NCBI RefSeq assembly: GCF_002117105.1
Contig: NZ_CP019343.1
Location: 2,728,001-2,792,000 of the forward strand
Origin: Oceanicoccus sagamiensis
Lineage (GTDB): Bacteria; Pseudomonadota; Gammaproteobacteria; Pseudomonadales; Dasaniaceae
Reading direction: 5' to 3'
Length of the DNA stretch: 64,000 bases
Position 1 is the first letter of the stretch, and every line of letters begins with the position of its first letter. The position numbers and the translations under genes were made by a program. This document shows positions 36,648 to 46,782 of this stretch, in pieces. A model generated the notes under the pieces. It made no database searches, was not told where the DNA came from, and saw only the letters and a program-made list of their open reading frames with translations.

Positions 36648-37023
36648 GTCCAAGCCAGAGCCGTTTACGCTCAAATCCCGCTTCCAGAGTATGGGCTACG
36701 CCCTGGCAGGGGTGGCGGATTTATTACGTCATCAACACAATGCGCGCTTGCATGCGGTTGCCGCGCTGCTGGTGCTGATGCTGGCTTTTCTATGCTCTGT
36801 GCAGCGCTGGGAATGGGCGGTATTACTACTGGCTATTGGCGGCGTATGGTTGGCTGAAGCGATCAATACGGCGATTGAATATCTGGCTGATGCCTGTCAC
36901 CCCGAACAACACCCATTAATCAAGCGCGCAAAAGATGTGGCTGCGGCCGCTGTGCTATTATTTTCACTAACGGCATTGCTAGTAGGCTTATTAGTCTTTG
37001 TTCCTTACCTGGCGTTGCTGTGA
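36619..37023 (+). CDS. dgkA: Diacylglycerol kinase
   Basis: The 134-aa integral membrane kinase has three helices and the catalytic region LAEAINTAIEYLAD (Glu/Asn metal and lipid contacts). It phosphorylates diacylglycerol released during periplasmic glucan synthesis. The ATG at 36619 overlaps the PilZ gene by 29 bp; a TTG at 36640 is another option. The two genes are likely co-translated. Confidence 0.93.
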   Translation: MAYRRAVLPKSKPEPFTLKSRFQSMGYALAGVADLLRHQHNARLHAVAALLVLMLAFLCSVQRWEWAVLLLAIGGVWLAEAINTAIEYLADACHPEQHPLIKRAKDVAAAAVLLFSLTALLVGLLVFVPYLALL

Positions 37024-37054
37024 CAAAAAGTGTTTTAAACAGGTTTTAACAATT

Positions 37055-37732
37055 ATGCGTTTTAACGAGCTGTCGTTGCCGGTAGGCAAAAAAATGTCCA
37101 TGCATGTGGTGGGTTTGGATTATAAAAAACACCAGATCGATGCCCAGTTACTTGGCTACTATGAAGGCAAAAACCTGATGGTGGCTTTGCTGGCCAAACC
37201 CGGGCAAATTTTATTACAGCAAGGGCAGGCGGTTAGTCTGGCGGCGCAGCTACCAGAAGGCAGTGTGCAATTTGAAACGGAAATAGAGCATATTCATGAA
37301 TCTCCTTTTCTCTATGTGGTACTGGATTATCCTTTAGGCGTTAACTTTACCCCTATGCGCCAGCATAGCCGCTTGCCCGTCGATACACCGGTGGAGGTAA
37401 CCGGGCATACCGGTATGGGGATGACCACTAGTTCAATCCACGGCAATATGCTCGATATCAGCCGCAGCGGTGCCCGTCTGGTATTGGAAAAAGAGCTGAC
37501 GACCATGGTGACAAAAATTTCGCTGGGGGTCATGCTGGAGTCGCAAGGTTTAGAGCGTGATATGACCTTAACGGCTCAGGTGCGTAACACCGCAGAGACT
37601 TCCGATTTATATCCGGAGTGTGGCTTTGCCTACGGTGTCGAGTTGATTGACGTTGATGAAGTCGATGAGTTGTTTTTGCGCAGCTATTGTTTACAGGAAA
37701 TAAACCGTGGCCGCGCTTTATTATGTCCCTAA
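37055..37732 (+). CDS. PilZ-domain protein, YcgR-like (second copy)
   Basis: The 225-aa protein parallels the one at 35982: a YcgR-type N-domain and a PilZ domain with MRQHSRLPV and DISRSGARL. ATG 37055 begins at MRFNELSLPVGKK, matching the start of the first copy. Two PilZ proteins flank dgkA in one operon, suggesting a duplication. Its 3' end overlaps the convergent RND gene by 12 bp. Confidence 0.83.
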   Translation: MRFNELSLPVGKKMSMHVVGLDYKKHQIDAQLLGYYEGKNLMVALLAKPGQILLQQGQAVSLAAQLPEGSVQFETEIEHIHESPFLYVVLDYPLGVNFTPMRQHSRLPVDTPVEVTGHTGMGMTTSSIHGNMLDISRSGARLVLEKELTTMVTKISLGVMLESQGLERDMTLTAQVRNTAETSDLYPECGFAYGVELIDVDEVDELFLRSYCLQEINRGRALLCP

Positions 37733-40700
37733 AGTTTTTTCAGCAGCGCTGCCAGCTATAGTGCTGTTGCCCTTCCAGAGTCTGGCAATATCATCGAGTA
37801 CCATATAAAGGCAGGGCACCAATAGCAGAGTAATCACTGTAGCGAAAATAATACCAAAGCCCAGTGAAACGGCCATAGGGATCACTTGCTGTGCCTGGGT
37901 GCTGGTCTCCAGCAGCATAGGCAGCAGGCCAAAAAATGTGGTGAGGGAGGTAATAAGAATCGCTCTAAAGCGTTTGGCCCCCGAGTTAACAATAGCTTCA
38001 AATTTATTAGCCCCCCGGCTTCTGCTTTATTAACAAAGTCCACCATAATCAAGCTGTCATTAACCACCACACCGGATAAGGCGATAATGCCAAAAAATGA
38101 CATCATATCGAAGGGAATTCCGACCACCATATGCCCGACCATGGCGCCAATAATACCAAAGGGTATGACCGACATAATTATCAGCGGTTGGGTATAGGAT
38201 TTTAACGGGATCGCCAGCAGGGCATAAATACCCAAAAGTGCGATGGCAAAGCCTTTGAATAAGCTACCAAATAATTTGGTCGTCTCTTCGCTTTCACCAT
38301 CGAGCTTATAACTGGTGCCCGGATAGCGTGCCTGTAAATCCGGCATAAAGTGTTTAGTAATATCGTCCACCACCTCAGAGGGTTCAGACACGGCTTTATC
38401 GAGTTCGGCACTAATCTTAATCGCGCGCTCGCGATTAATACGGGTCGTTTTGCTATAGCCCGGTGCAATCTCTAATTCTGCCACTGAACTAAAAGGGACT
38501 TCGTCGCCGTCCGGGGTTCTGATATACATATTTTCCAGACTGGCAATATTGCTGCGCTCAGATTTGGGGTAGCGCACCATGACTTTGATTTCATTGGTTT
38601 CCCGCTGCATACGCTGTGCCTCGGCCCCATAAAAAGCGTGGCGAACTTGTCGGCCTAAGTCAGCCAGAGTAATTCCCAGGGCCTCAGCTTTCGGTTTTAC
38701 CGCTAATATAATTTCATCCTGCGCCGGGCTGACATTATTGCGAATATCATAAATACCGTTATAGGTCGCCAGTTTCTGTTCCAGCTCGGTGCCAGCTTGT
38801 TTTAGTTGGTCGAAATCCTGGCCAATCAGTTTAAAAGCAACCGCCGCGCCGCCATGCCCCTGCATATCGCTAATCGATAAGACCTTGGCACCGGGGATCT
38901 CACCGACCAGCTCACGCCATTGTTCAGAAATTTCACCACTGGACATACTGCGGTCTTCCGCTTTAGTCAGTTCCATCATCGAGTTGGAAAAACGGCCGTC
39001 ATTGCCCCATGAAAAAATATGGTGGACCAGACCGATCTCATTCCCCGTATCGGCTTTATAGCGTTCATCGAGTGTATAGATCGCATTAATAACCTTATTG
39101 TGTGCTTCGGTGGTTTGGCTATCCGTGGTGCCCTCTACCATCTCCAGCTCAGCGCGGAGAAAATCCCCCGGCATAGCGGGGATCAGTACAAAGCGAATAA
39201 TGCCACCGGCTAACAGACCACCAATAATAATCAGCATGGCCAAAAATACCGCAAAGGTAGTGTAGCGATTGCGGATACAGCGCATTAAAAATGGCATATA
39301 GCTATTTTGAACAAAGTGACTCAGGCGCCGGTTATTGCTATCGGGAAAGCGATTTAAGATACCCCAAACCCCTTCATGTGACGGTTTGCTATGGGCCAAA
39401 TGTGAGGGCAGGATCCATTTGGATTCAATCAGTGAAAAGATCAGGCATAGAATAACAACCCAGCCCAGTGCCTCCGGGAAGACCGCAAATAAGCCTTCCG
39501 TAAACAATGTGGGCATAAATGCGACAATGGTGGTCAGCACTCCAAAGGTGGCGGGGGTGGCAACCCGTAAAGCCCCTTCGATAATATTGTCGACACTGTG
39601 GCCCTTTTCTTCCGTGGCTGTATAGGCGCTTTCGCCGATAATAATGGCATCATCGACCACAATCCCCAGGATTAAAATAAATCCAAACAGGCTGATCATA
39701 TTGAGGGTGACGTCAATAAACGCCAGCGGCATTAAAATAAAGGTGCCCAGAAAACACACCGGCAAACCAGCCATAACCCAAAAGGCCAGCTTAATATCTA
39801 AAAACAGTGCCAGCACAATAAACACCAGCAGCGCTCCCAGGGCCAGATTTTTTAGCATCATATCCAGCCGGCCTTCAAGGTAATAGGTAATATCTGCCCA
39901 GTGATCAATGCTAACGCCAGCGGGTAGGGTGGGGCGTTTTTTATCAACATAGTCTCTGCCAGCGCGGGCGACAGTAATGGCATCCTGATCACCTACGGTC
40001 ATCACTTTAATCGACATACTGAATTTGTTATCAAAGAGCGCAAAGCCCGTAGTTTCTACAAAGCCATCTTTGATCGTGGCAATATCGCCCAGAGTTAACC
40101 GGGTGCCGTCGGGCCGGGTAATTAATACGACCCGCTCGAAGTCATATTGCTCGTAGGCCTGGCCTTTGGTGCGCAGCATAATATCGCCGTTTGCAGTTTT
40201 TACGGAACCTCCCGGCAGGTCGACGGAGGATTGGCGAATAGCCTGTGCCACCTGGTCCAGGGTCAGGTTATATTTACGCAGTGTCAGTTCAGTGACTTCA
40301 ATGGTAATTTCATAGTCTCTGGCTCCGAGAATTTCGGCATAGGCAATATCTGGCTCCTGCAATAATTCATTTTTTACTTCATCCGCCAGAGTTTTAAGTG
40401 CTTTTTCATCCAGATTGCCATAGATTTGAATAAAGATAGCGTGGTCGCGTAATTGCAGTCGTTTGATAACCGGCTTTTCGGCTTCTTCGGGAAAACTGCT
40501 AATGGCGTCAACCGCCGATTTAACTTCATCGAGTACCGCGAGCACATCAAAGTCTTCATAAATAGAAAGGCTGACGGAGGCCATCGACTCACTGGAGGTG
40601 GACTCCACTTTTTTAATCGACTCGATATCCTTAACCGCTTCTTCAATTTTTAGTACCAGGCCCTGTTCCACTTCCAGAGGGGCTGCGCCGGGGTAGGCCA

Positions 40701-40863
40701 TATTGATGGTAATAATATTGGTGACGATTTCCGGGTCAATCGCCCGTTGAATATTGTAGGCGGCATTGCCCCCAACAATAAAAATAAACAGCATTAATAG
40801 ATTGGCCGCTACAGGATTGCGGGCAAACCAGGCAATAATCCCTTTGTGGTTGGTTTCACTCAT
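37721..40863 (-). CDS. RND efflux transporter permease (frameshift near C-terminus)
   Basis: It is an inner-membrane proton-driven pump of the RND/HAE-1 type, with ARNPVAANLLM at the start, 12 expected helices and VVDDAIIIGE in helix 4. The main frame reads 947 family-like residues and then goes wrong after VDFVNKAEAGG. A second frame (37721-37918) supplies the missing MLLETSTQAQQVIPMAVSL tail. One extra base in the six-C run at 38011-38016 joins them into about 1,047 aa, the usual length. It overlaps its MFP partner by 4 bp. Confidence 0.9.
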
Positions 40864-42187
40864 GCTGCCTGATCCTTGTTAACCGTGCCATTGTCGCTGG
40901 TATTTTCATCTTGCAGCGACGTTGGCGGTGTTGCGGGGGCCAGATTGAGTGATTTTTCGGCGGGCTTCGGTGATGTTTCCGGCAGAGTTTGTTGCTCCAA
41001 TAATTGGTTGGTTGCTGTAACCGTGGAAATGCGTACCTCAGTCCCCGGGATCGCGCCAACAATATTCGACAAGCTAATTAATTCACCCTCTTTTAAACCC
41101 TGGGTAATATAAATCTCCGTCCCTTCGGTGCGCAAAATATTGACCTTGCGGTTTTGCAGGCGCTGTTGCTCATCAATAACCCAGACATAATTACCCGCTC
41201 GCAATAGATGGCGTGGCAGGGTGATTAAGCCCGTTATTAAGCGGCCTTCTATATTGGCATCGACAAAGGTGCCAATCCGCAATTCTTCCGGGTGGTCGCT
41301 ATTAATGCCGTAGGGGTCGTCAATTTCTGCCACCGCAAACAAGACTCGGCTACGCTCGTCAAACACACCTTCAGTGCGCATAACCTTGCCTTGCCAGTGT
41401 CTGACCGTACCACCGATTTCGGCATACAAATCTACCTTGGGGTGTACGCCCAGTTCGCGATCGGCAAGGGTGGGTAGTTCCAGATAATGTAATTTATTTT
41501 CTGGCAAGGCCATACGCAGCTCAGCAAAGTCGATAGCAAAGGTTTCTGCCAGGGCGCTTCCTACATTGACATATTGGCCTATATCCACCTGCTTTGACCT
41601 GACCAGACCATCATAGGGGGCGCGAATGGTGGTGCGGTCCAATTGGTCGCGGGCATTGTCGAGGTCGGCAATCGCAGACTCCAGTTTTGCCCGGGCATCT
41701 TCCAGTTGCGGCTTGCGCAGGGCCAGATCATTGGCCGCTTCGCTGCGTTGGACGGAACTCTTATATTTTACCCAATCTTGATAGGCGACTTCTGCGCGGC
41801 CCTTTTCCGAGGCTAAATTACTTTTGGCACTGGCCACCGCTGCTTCTGCACGTTTTAGATTGGCGAGATAATCCCGCTGGTCAATGCCCAGGATAATATC
41901 GCCTTTATGGAAAAAGCCACCGGCTTTAAAATCCTTGGCCACCGAGGTAATTCGGCCAGCGACTTCAGCAATCAAGGTGGTTTTGGTTCGGGGGTAATCA
42001 TACCCTGAGCTCGAACCGATACCCGAATATCTTCTTTAACCGCTTTGGCGGCATTGACCAGCAGTGGGCGATGCTTGATCTCGACCTGCTCTGGGGCAGG
42101 GCGGTTTAAATACAGCCCGGTGGCTATCAGAACGGCAACCAGAATAATGGCAACGGGTTTAATAATAACGGCGTAATTCGCTGGCAA
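40860..42187 (-). CDS. RND efflux periplasmic adaptor, MFP family (frameshift near N-terminus)
   Basis: The adaptor links the pump to an outer-membrane channel. The N-terminal frame (from 42187) gives a membrane anchor and VRAQGMITP, then stops. The other frame (from about 41975) continues with LIAEVAGRITSVAKDF, the lipoyl domain, a coiled coil (about 75-145) and beta-barrel parts. One extra base in the five-G run at 41990-41994 restores about 442 aa. A second MFP gene at 62039 shows the same motif order unbroken. Confidence 0.88.
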
Positions 42188-42459
42188 TTTAATAATCCTT
42201 TGAATGAATAGCTTGAAAATGTAAAGAATAAGTCAGGTGTAGCAGGCGGGCCGATGGACACGGCCTCTGGAATTGCCTAATTATATATCATCGAAGCGTT
42301 ATTCCACCATTATTGTAAGGTTAAATATTCGTTAAAATAGGTGTATCTACGTAAGTTTGAGTAAGGCATTCAATCTTTGCGTTAGTTCCTTATGCCTTTA
42401 GGGATTGAATCACCGGCTTTGATCACAGCTTTTTGGGGCTGTTTGTCTATACTGTAGTT

Positions 42460-42495
42460 ATGAATGTAGTTATGAATGTAGTTATGAATGTAGTT
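42460..42495 (+). repeat. Three perfect 12-bp tandem repeats upstream of the Cys-repeat gene
   Basis: ATGAATGTAGTT is repeated three times without change (42460, 42472, 42484), directly after a possible TATACT -10 box at 42448-42453. The array ends 7 bp before the first possible start codon. Copy number could vary between strains and change leader length. The remaining 42,188-42,459 gap shows nothing else. Confidence 0.85.
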
Positions 42496-42502
42496 TTAAA
42501 GA

Positions 42503-43810
42503 GTGGGTAAATTGAAGCCTGATATGTTGTTATTACGCCTGTTATTAGTAGCAAGTTTGTTATTGGCTCACAGTGCCCTGGCCGTTGATGCCAAGCGTAT
42601 GTGGCTGCCCAAAAAATATGCCGCCGTAAAACCCAAACTATTGCATGCAGCCAGAGATGCCGAAAGCACTGAGCGTTGCAACACCGTGGTGGCCGGTGAA
42701 ATGATTGTGCGTAAAAACACCGCAGAGAACTACTACTTTGTGATTACCTGCCGCGATAGCAACTTGAAAACCTACAATTTAACCTACCAATACCCTGTAG
42801 CGGGCACAGCCCCCGATTTAGTGGCAGAGCAGCGTTCAAAAGAAGCCCAGAAGAAAAACAAAACGGTAGAAATTGAAGAAACCGGGGTTAGTGGTGCGCA
42901 GGCCTTGCAGCTTTGTCTGAATGCGTTTAATAAAGCCACTGATGAGTTAGACGAAGTACAGGTGCTAGAGCAACCTGCTCCCGTGGAACTGGCCCCCAAC
43001 TACCGCTATAGCCTGCCCTTTACTGCCCAAAGCGAGCTGGGCAACGATGTGCTTTACAGTGCCCATTGCCAGGTAGAGAGCAAAGGTGAAACCCAGATTG
43101 AGCTGGTTTTGGAAGAAATGGGCGCGGTTGCTATTTGTCGCGACAGCTTAAGGGCCGAAGCTATTCTTTATGGCCGTATTAATATTGATACTGAGGCCAT
43201 TGAGTCGCTGCCTACTGAAGTCGAGGGTGGCTATATGATTGAACTCCCCTTCGATGTGACCAACCGGATCGGCTCGACAATTCGCTATGGTTCCCGCTGT
43301 ACCATTGATGCCGAAGGCTATAGCGAAGTGACTATTCATTTGCTGCCTGCCGGTGCTCTCGCTATTTGTAAAGACGGCCTGTTAACCGAGACGCTGTTGA
43401 TGAAATCGGTAACAATCGCGGAGCAGGCTTCGGCCGAGGGTATCAATGGCAACCGCTTTAATTTTGAGATCCCATTTAAGGCCAATGACCCTGATGGTAA
43501 TCAACGCAATTTTAAAGCCTTCTGCGAAGTGGATGAAGAAGGTGAAGCCTATGTCAGCACTGAAATTGATCGCGACGCGATAGTGGCCGTGTGTATTGGT
43601 GAAGTAAAGCGTAAAACCAGTAAAATGAAAGGGGTGGTGATTCTGGAAGATGAAATTCCCGCTTTGGCAGGTGATGAAGAATCTGGCTATGTCGGTATTA
43701 TCCCTTTTGATGCCACTAACCCGATGGGCAAGGCCTTACATTACCAGGCCGATTGCCGTGTGGGTGGCAATGGGCGCAGCACTATCAAACTGGGTGCCAG
43801 AAGGCGCTAA
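42503..43810 (+). CDS. Secreted protein with Cys-containing internal repeats
   Basis: The 435-aa protein has a signal peptide (LLLRLLLVASLLLAHSALA) and four to five related units of about 90 residues. Each carries a cysteine pair, a PFDVTN- or PFKAND-like strand and an AICKDGLL- or AICRDSLR-like helix. The repeats suggest disulfide-bonded modules on the cell surface or in the periplasm. I do not recognise a family. The first GTG is used, but TTG 42512 has a better placed ribosome site. Confidence 0.6.
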   Translation: MGKLKPDMLLLRLLLVASLLLAHSALAVDAKRMWLPKKYAAVKPKLLHAARDAESTERCNTVVAGEMIVRKNTAENYYFVITCRDSNLKTYNLTYQYPVAGTAPDLVAEQRSKEAQKKNKTVEIEETGVSGAQALQLCLNAFNKATDELDEVQVLEQPAPVELAPNYRYSLPFTAQSELGNDVLYSAHCQVESKGETQIELVLEEMGAVAICRDSLRAEAILYGRINIDTEAIESLPTEVEGGYMIELPFDVTNRIGSTIRYGSRCTIDAEGYSEVTIHLLPAGALAICKDGLLTETLLMKSVTIAEQASAEGINGNRFNFEIPFKANDPDGNQRNFKAFCEVDEEGEAYVSTEIDRDAIVAVCIGEVKRKTSKMKGVVILEDEIPALAGDEESGYVGIIPFDATNPMGKALHYQADCRVGGNGRSTIKLGARRR

Positions 43811-43828
43811 CTCTTACAGGTTATGCAT

Positions 43829-43866
43829 AAAAAAGGCCGCCTATCGCAAGATAGTCGGCCTTTTTA
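43829..43866. terminator. Bidirectional terminator between the Cys-repeat gene and algP
   Basis: AAAAAGGCCG pairs with CGGCCTTTTT, and an inner CTATC/GATAG pair closes on a GCAA loop. A- and T-runs at both sides let it work for both convergent genes. Confidence 0.9.
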
Positions 43867-43882
43867 GCTTTAGCTAAAGGTC

Positions 43883-44638
43883 TTACTTCTTTTTAGCTTT
43901 AGCGGCTTTCTTGGCAGGCTTCTTAGCGGCTTTCTTGGCAGCTTTTTTAGCAGGCTTTTTGGCTACTTTCTTAGCGGCCTTTTTAGGAGCAGCTTTTTTG
44001 CTGGCCTTTTTAGCTTTAGCAGCGGCTTTCTTGGCTTTTGCCTTCTCTTTAGCAGCGGCTTTTTTGGCAGCGGCTTTAGCTTTGGCAGCGGCTTTCTTGG
44101 CAGCAGCTTTTTCTTTAGCAGCGGCTTTCTTGGCAGCAACTTTAGCTTTGGCAGCGGCTTTCTTAGCGGCTACTTTAGCTTTGGCAGCGGCTTTCTTGGC
44201 AGCGGCTTTGGCTTTAGCGGCGTCTTTCTTGGCCTTGGCAGCAGCAACTTTAGCAGCAGCCTTCTGGGCAGCAGCTTCTACTTTAGCGCTAGCAGCGGCA
44301 TTTTTAGCAGCAGCATTGGCTTCAGCCAGTACAGCCTTGGCAGCTTTAGCAGCAGCTTTAGCGTCAGCATTGGCAGCTTTAGCAGCAGCAACAGCCTGGC
44401 TTGCTTTAGCAGCTTGTTGCTTCGCAGCTGGAGTTTTCTTGGCTTTGGCGCTGGCCAGCTTTTTAGAGGCTGAAGTCAGAGCGGCTTTAGCCTTAGCGGC
44501 TGCTTTATTTGCTTTAGCGGCGTTCTTGGCTGCGTCAGCGGCTTGCTTGGCAACTGCTTTAGCCAGTTTGGCTTGAAGTTGTGCAATTTCTTTTTCAAGT
44601 TGAGCAACAGGGTTTGCTGCTTTCTTTGCTACTGCCAT
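43883..44638 (-). CDS. AlgP-like histone H1-like Ala/Lys-rich protein
   Basis: The 251-aa protein is mostly Ala and Lys. A short N-terminal coiled part (about 10-35, AQLEKEIAQLQAKL) is followed by long AAAKAK/AAKKAAAK repeats and a KKPAKKAAKK tail. It resembles AlgP/AlgR3 of Pseudomonas, a nucleoid-associated protein once linked to alginate control. It should bind DNA by charge. An AAGGA ribosome site precedes the ATG. The repeats make length changes between strains likely. Confidence 0.8.
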   Translation of the reverse strand: MAVAKKAANPVAQLEKEIAQLQAKLAKAVAKQAADAAKNAAKANKAAAKAKAALTSASKKLASAKAKKTPAAKQQAAKASQAVAAAKAANADAKAAAKAAKAVLAEANAAAKNAAASAKVEAAAQKAAAKVAAAKAKKDAAKAKAAAKKAAAKAKVAAKKAAAKAKVAAKKAAAKEKAAAKKAAAKAKAAAKKAAAKEKAKAKKAAAKAKKASKKAAPKKAAKKVAKKPAKKAAKKAAKKPAKKAAKAKKK

Positions 44639-45025
44639 TGTGTGGATCCTTATCTATGAATAAAAAGAAAAATTAATAAAAAGTTTATATAAACGTGATT
44701 AAAAAAATCGGACGAATTATAGCCATTTTTCAAAGGCTTGCTACTAAAATGGTGAAAAAAAGTTCAAAACATTTGTTTTTTTTCAATTAATTTTACAATG
44801 TGGGCGTAAATTCACTTTTATTGACCCGTTTCACCTTAGTGGTATCGTTATTGATACGGATAAAAAACAAATATGCAGTGATTCAATCCAGAAATTAAAT
44901 CAGTGTTATTATTCTTTTTTGCGTTATAACCAGAAATTTGAACGGCTGCTTGTTACACTTTGACACACTGCGGTGACATAAACTGTGTTATGACTGAATC
45001 GATAAATAAAAAAAGAGGCACCAAT
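44639..45025. other. AT-rich divergent intergenic region
   Basis: This 387-bp gap between algP (minus) and the DUF1244 gene (plus) must hold both promoters. I see AT-rich tracts but no clearly scored promoter, RNA gene or repeat. Confidence 0.5.
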
Positions 45026-45319
45026 ATGGACCAGGAAAAAACAACAGAGGTTGAAGCGGCCGTTTTTCGTCGTCTGCTAGCCCATTTAGATGCGAATAAA
45101 GATGTGCAAAATATCGATTTAATGATTTTGGCAAATTTTTGCCGCAATTGTTTATCCAAATGGTATATGGCTGAAGCAAAAGAGCTGGGAGAGTCTGTGG
45201 ATTATGATCAGGCTCGTGAAATTGTCTATGGCATGCCCTATAGCGAGTGGAAAGATAAACACCAGTTGGAAGCGACCCCTGAGCAATTAGCACAATTTGA
45301 GAGCAAACAATCCTCCTGA
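45026..45319 (+). CDS. DUF1244 protein
   Basis: The 97-aa protein matches DUF1244: FRRLLAHLDANKDVQNIDLM, FCRNCLSKW and YGMPYSEWKDKHQ. Function is unknown; the CRNC cysteine pair might bind metal. ATG 45026 has an AGAGG site; an earlier in-frame start lacks one. Confidence 0.9.
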   Translation: MDQEKTTEVEAAVFRRLLAHLDANKDVQNIDLMILANFCRNCLSKWYMAEAKELGESVDYDQAREIVYGMPYSEWKDKHQLEATPEQLAQFESKQSS

Positions 45320-45365
45320 ATCATTGATGCTAATGGTTAGCCCTATGCTTACAGAGGCCGTCTCA

Positions 45366-46211
45366 ATGATAAATAAGCTTTGTTATATGGTGCTTATTGG
45401 ATCGTTGCTGATGATCGTTCAGCTCGCTGCCGCGTCTGATGATGATTTAGAACCGGCCAATTACGCGTTTTCTAATTATATTGGCAATGGTATTTATCGC
45501 GCATCCGGGCAGCGGGTGACGGTATTTAATCTGCCTTTTGATTATATTCCTCCGGCCCAGTCTGAGCTGTCGGCCAATGACCCTGAAGCCACCAGTTATT
45601 TCTTTCGCCTGCCGGTATCGCTGGGTTTTTATAACTTCGATTTTGATGATGTGATTGGTGGCGATATTCCCAACCGGGCTGATACCTTCACTTTTGTACC
45701 CGGTATCGAGTGGCGTGTTCCCCTGAATGAGCGTTTGCTGATTAGCCCCTATATCGACTTGGGTTTGGGTAATAATTTCAGCACGGGTGAGCAAGTGATG
45801 ATTTATTCTACCGGTGTATCCAGTCAATACAGTTGGGGAGGGAATAATCAGCACTTATGGGTTAACCGGCTATTTTATGCCGCTTATCGAGGATTATCGG
45901 TCGATATCAATGATGCCTATGGGGCTATGCAATCAGGTGTCGATTATCGCCTGCCATTATCCTTTGACTCACTGGGCCGCCGCAGTTTTTTTACCGCCTA
46001 CGGTCTGGCTATTTGGAATTTTAATCGACTTGAATTTACGGTGCCGGGTGAGCGGGCGGTGGGTATTAATAAAAATTACGAGGCCGGTTTTACTTATGGT
46101 TGGGACCAGCCCCTGGAATATGGTCCGTTTCAGTTAAAGCGCATAGGTATCGGCTACCGTACTGGCGACCGCTTAAAAGTATGGCGCCTGTCCTTTAATC
46201 TGCCGATTTAA
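45366..46211 (+). CDS. Putative outer-membrane beta-barrel protein
   Basis: The 281-aa protein has a signal peptide (about 1-24) and many alternating-residue strands with aromatic girdles (FRLPVSLGFYNF, SPYIDLGLGNNF, RIGIGYRTGDRLKVWRL). This suggests a barrel of about 8-12 strands. No specific family is recognised. ATG 45366 begins the signal peptide; an AGAGG lies upstream. Confidence 0.6.
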   Translation: MINKLCYMVLIGSLLMIVQLAAASDDDLEPANYAFSNYIGNGIYRASGQRVTVFNLPFDYIPPAQSELSANDPEATSYFFRLPVSLGFYNFDFDDVIGGDIPNRADTFTFVPGIEWRVPLNERLLISPYIDLGLGNNFSTGEQVMIYSTGVSSQYSWGGNNQHLWVNRLFYAAYRGLSVDINDAYGAMQSGVDYRLPLSFDSLGRRSFFTAYGLAIWNFNRLEFTVPGERAVGINKNYEAGFTYGWDQPLEYGPFQLKRIGIGYRTGDRLKVWRLSFNLPI

Positions 46212-46219
46212 GCGCTTGC

Positions 46220-46627
46220 CTAGAGCAGTGGGCCATGGGGTAAATATTGATTGCTGCTATGGGCTTTAATCCACAGCACCAGCTCGCGATTTATTCCGGT
46301 ACCGCGTTGTTTGAGTATTTTCCCTAACCAGATTACCGGTGATTTTGCTTCGGCTTCCCAGCCGGGCAATTTTTCCGCTACGGTAAAAAATTGCATTAAA
46401 GACTGAATTTGCTGATCGGTTAGCGTCTCTGCGGCACTAAACCATAGCGCTTTATCCAATTGCATTAAGCCTGCATGCTGTTGTTGCTCTTCAGGGGAGA
46501 GCAGGGTGGCTAGATCGTCTAATTGGTCGTTTTCACTCAATTGAATAAAATGCAGTAAGTTGTCACTGTTAATGGCTGTAGGTTGTGGCGATGCTTCAAG
46601 TGATGGGTCCCAGCTACCGATGGACAT
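46220..46627 (-). CDS. Conserved hypothetical soluble protein
   Basis: The 135-aa protein from ATG 46627 has a GGAAG ribosome site; the longer frame to 46723 lacks one. It is helical and acidic-to-neutral, with WFSAAETLTDQQIQSLMQFF, PVIWLGKILKQRG and LVLWIKAHSSNQYLPHGPLL. I recall similar short proteins in related genomes but no function. It is divergent from dinB. Confidence 0.6.
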   Translation of the reverse strand: MSIGSWDPSLEASPQPTAINSDNLLHFIQLSENDQLDDLATLLSPEEQQQHAGLMQLDKALWFSAAETLTDQQIQSLMQFFTVAEKLPGWEAEAKSPVIWLGKILKQRGTGINRELVLWIKAHSSNQYLPHGPLL

Positions 46628-46742
46628 AGGGCTTCCTGTTATTGGGTGGTTTGACATGGGATTGTAGCATTTTAACGGCTGTGGCAACGAGCCAGCTTGC
46701 CCAATCTGCCAAAAACTGGCCATTTACACCATATTAGATATA

Positions 46743-46758
46743 CTGTGCATCTATACAG
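46743..46758. promoter_or_regulatory. LexA (SOS) box upstream of dinB
   Basis: CTGT-N8-ACAG (CTGTGCATCTATACAG) with flanking TA matches the gammaproteobacterial LexA consensus. It lies 25 bp before the dinB start, so dinB should be repressed by LexA and induced by DNA damage. Confidence 0.88.
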
Positions 46759-46782
46759 TTAATAAGAAGTCAAAGCCTGCCA

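Noticed and set aside
42460-42495. Tandem 12-bp repeats as a CRISPR array
   Set aside because: The units are contiguous with no spacers, and no cas genes are present in the window.
43911-44576. 221-codon frame on the plus strand
   Set aside because: Antisense shadow of the AlgP-like gene; Ala/Leu pattern follows directly from its repeats.
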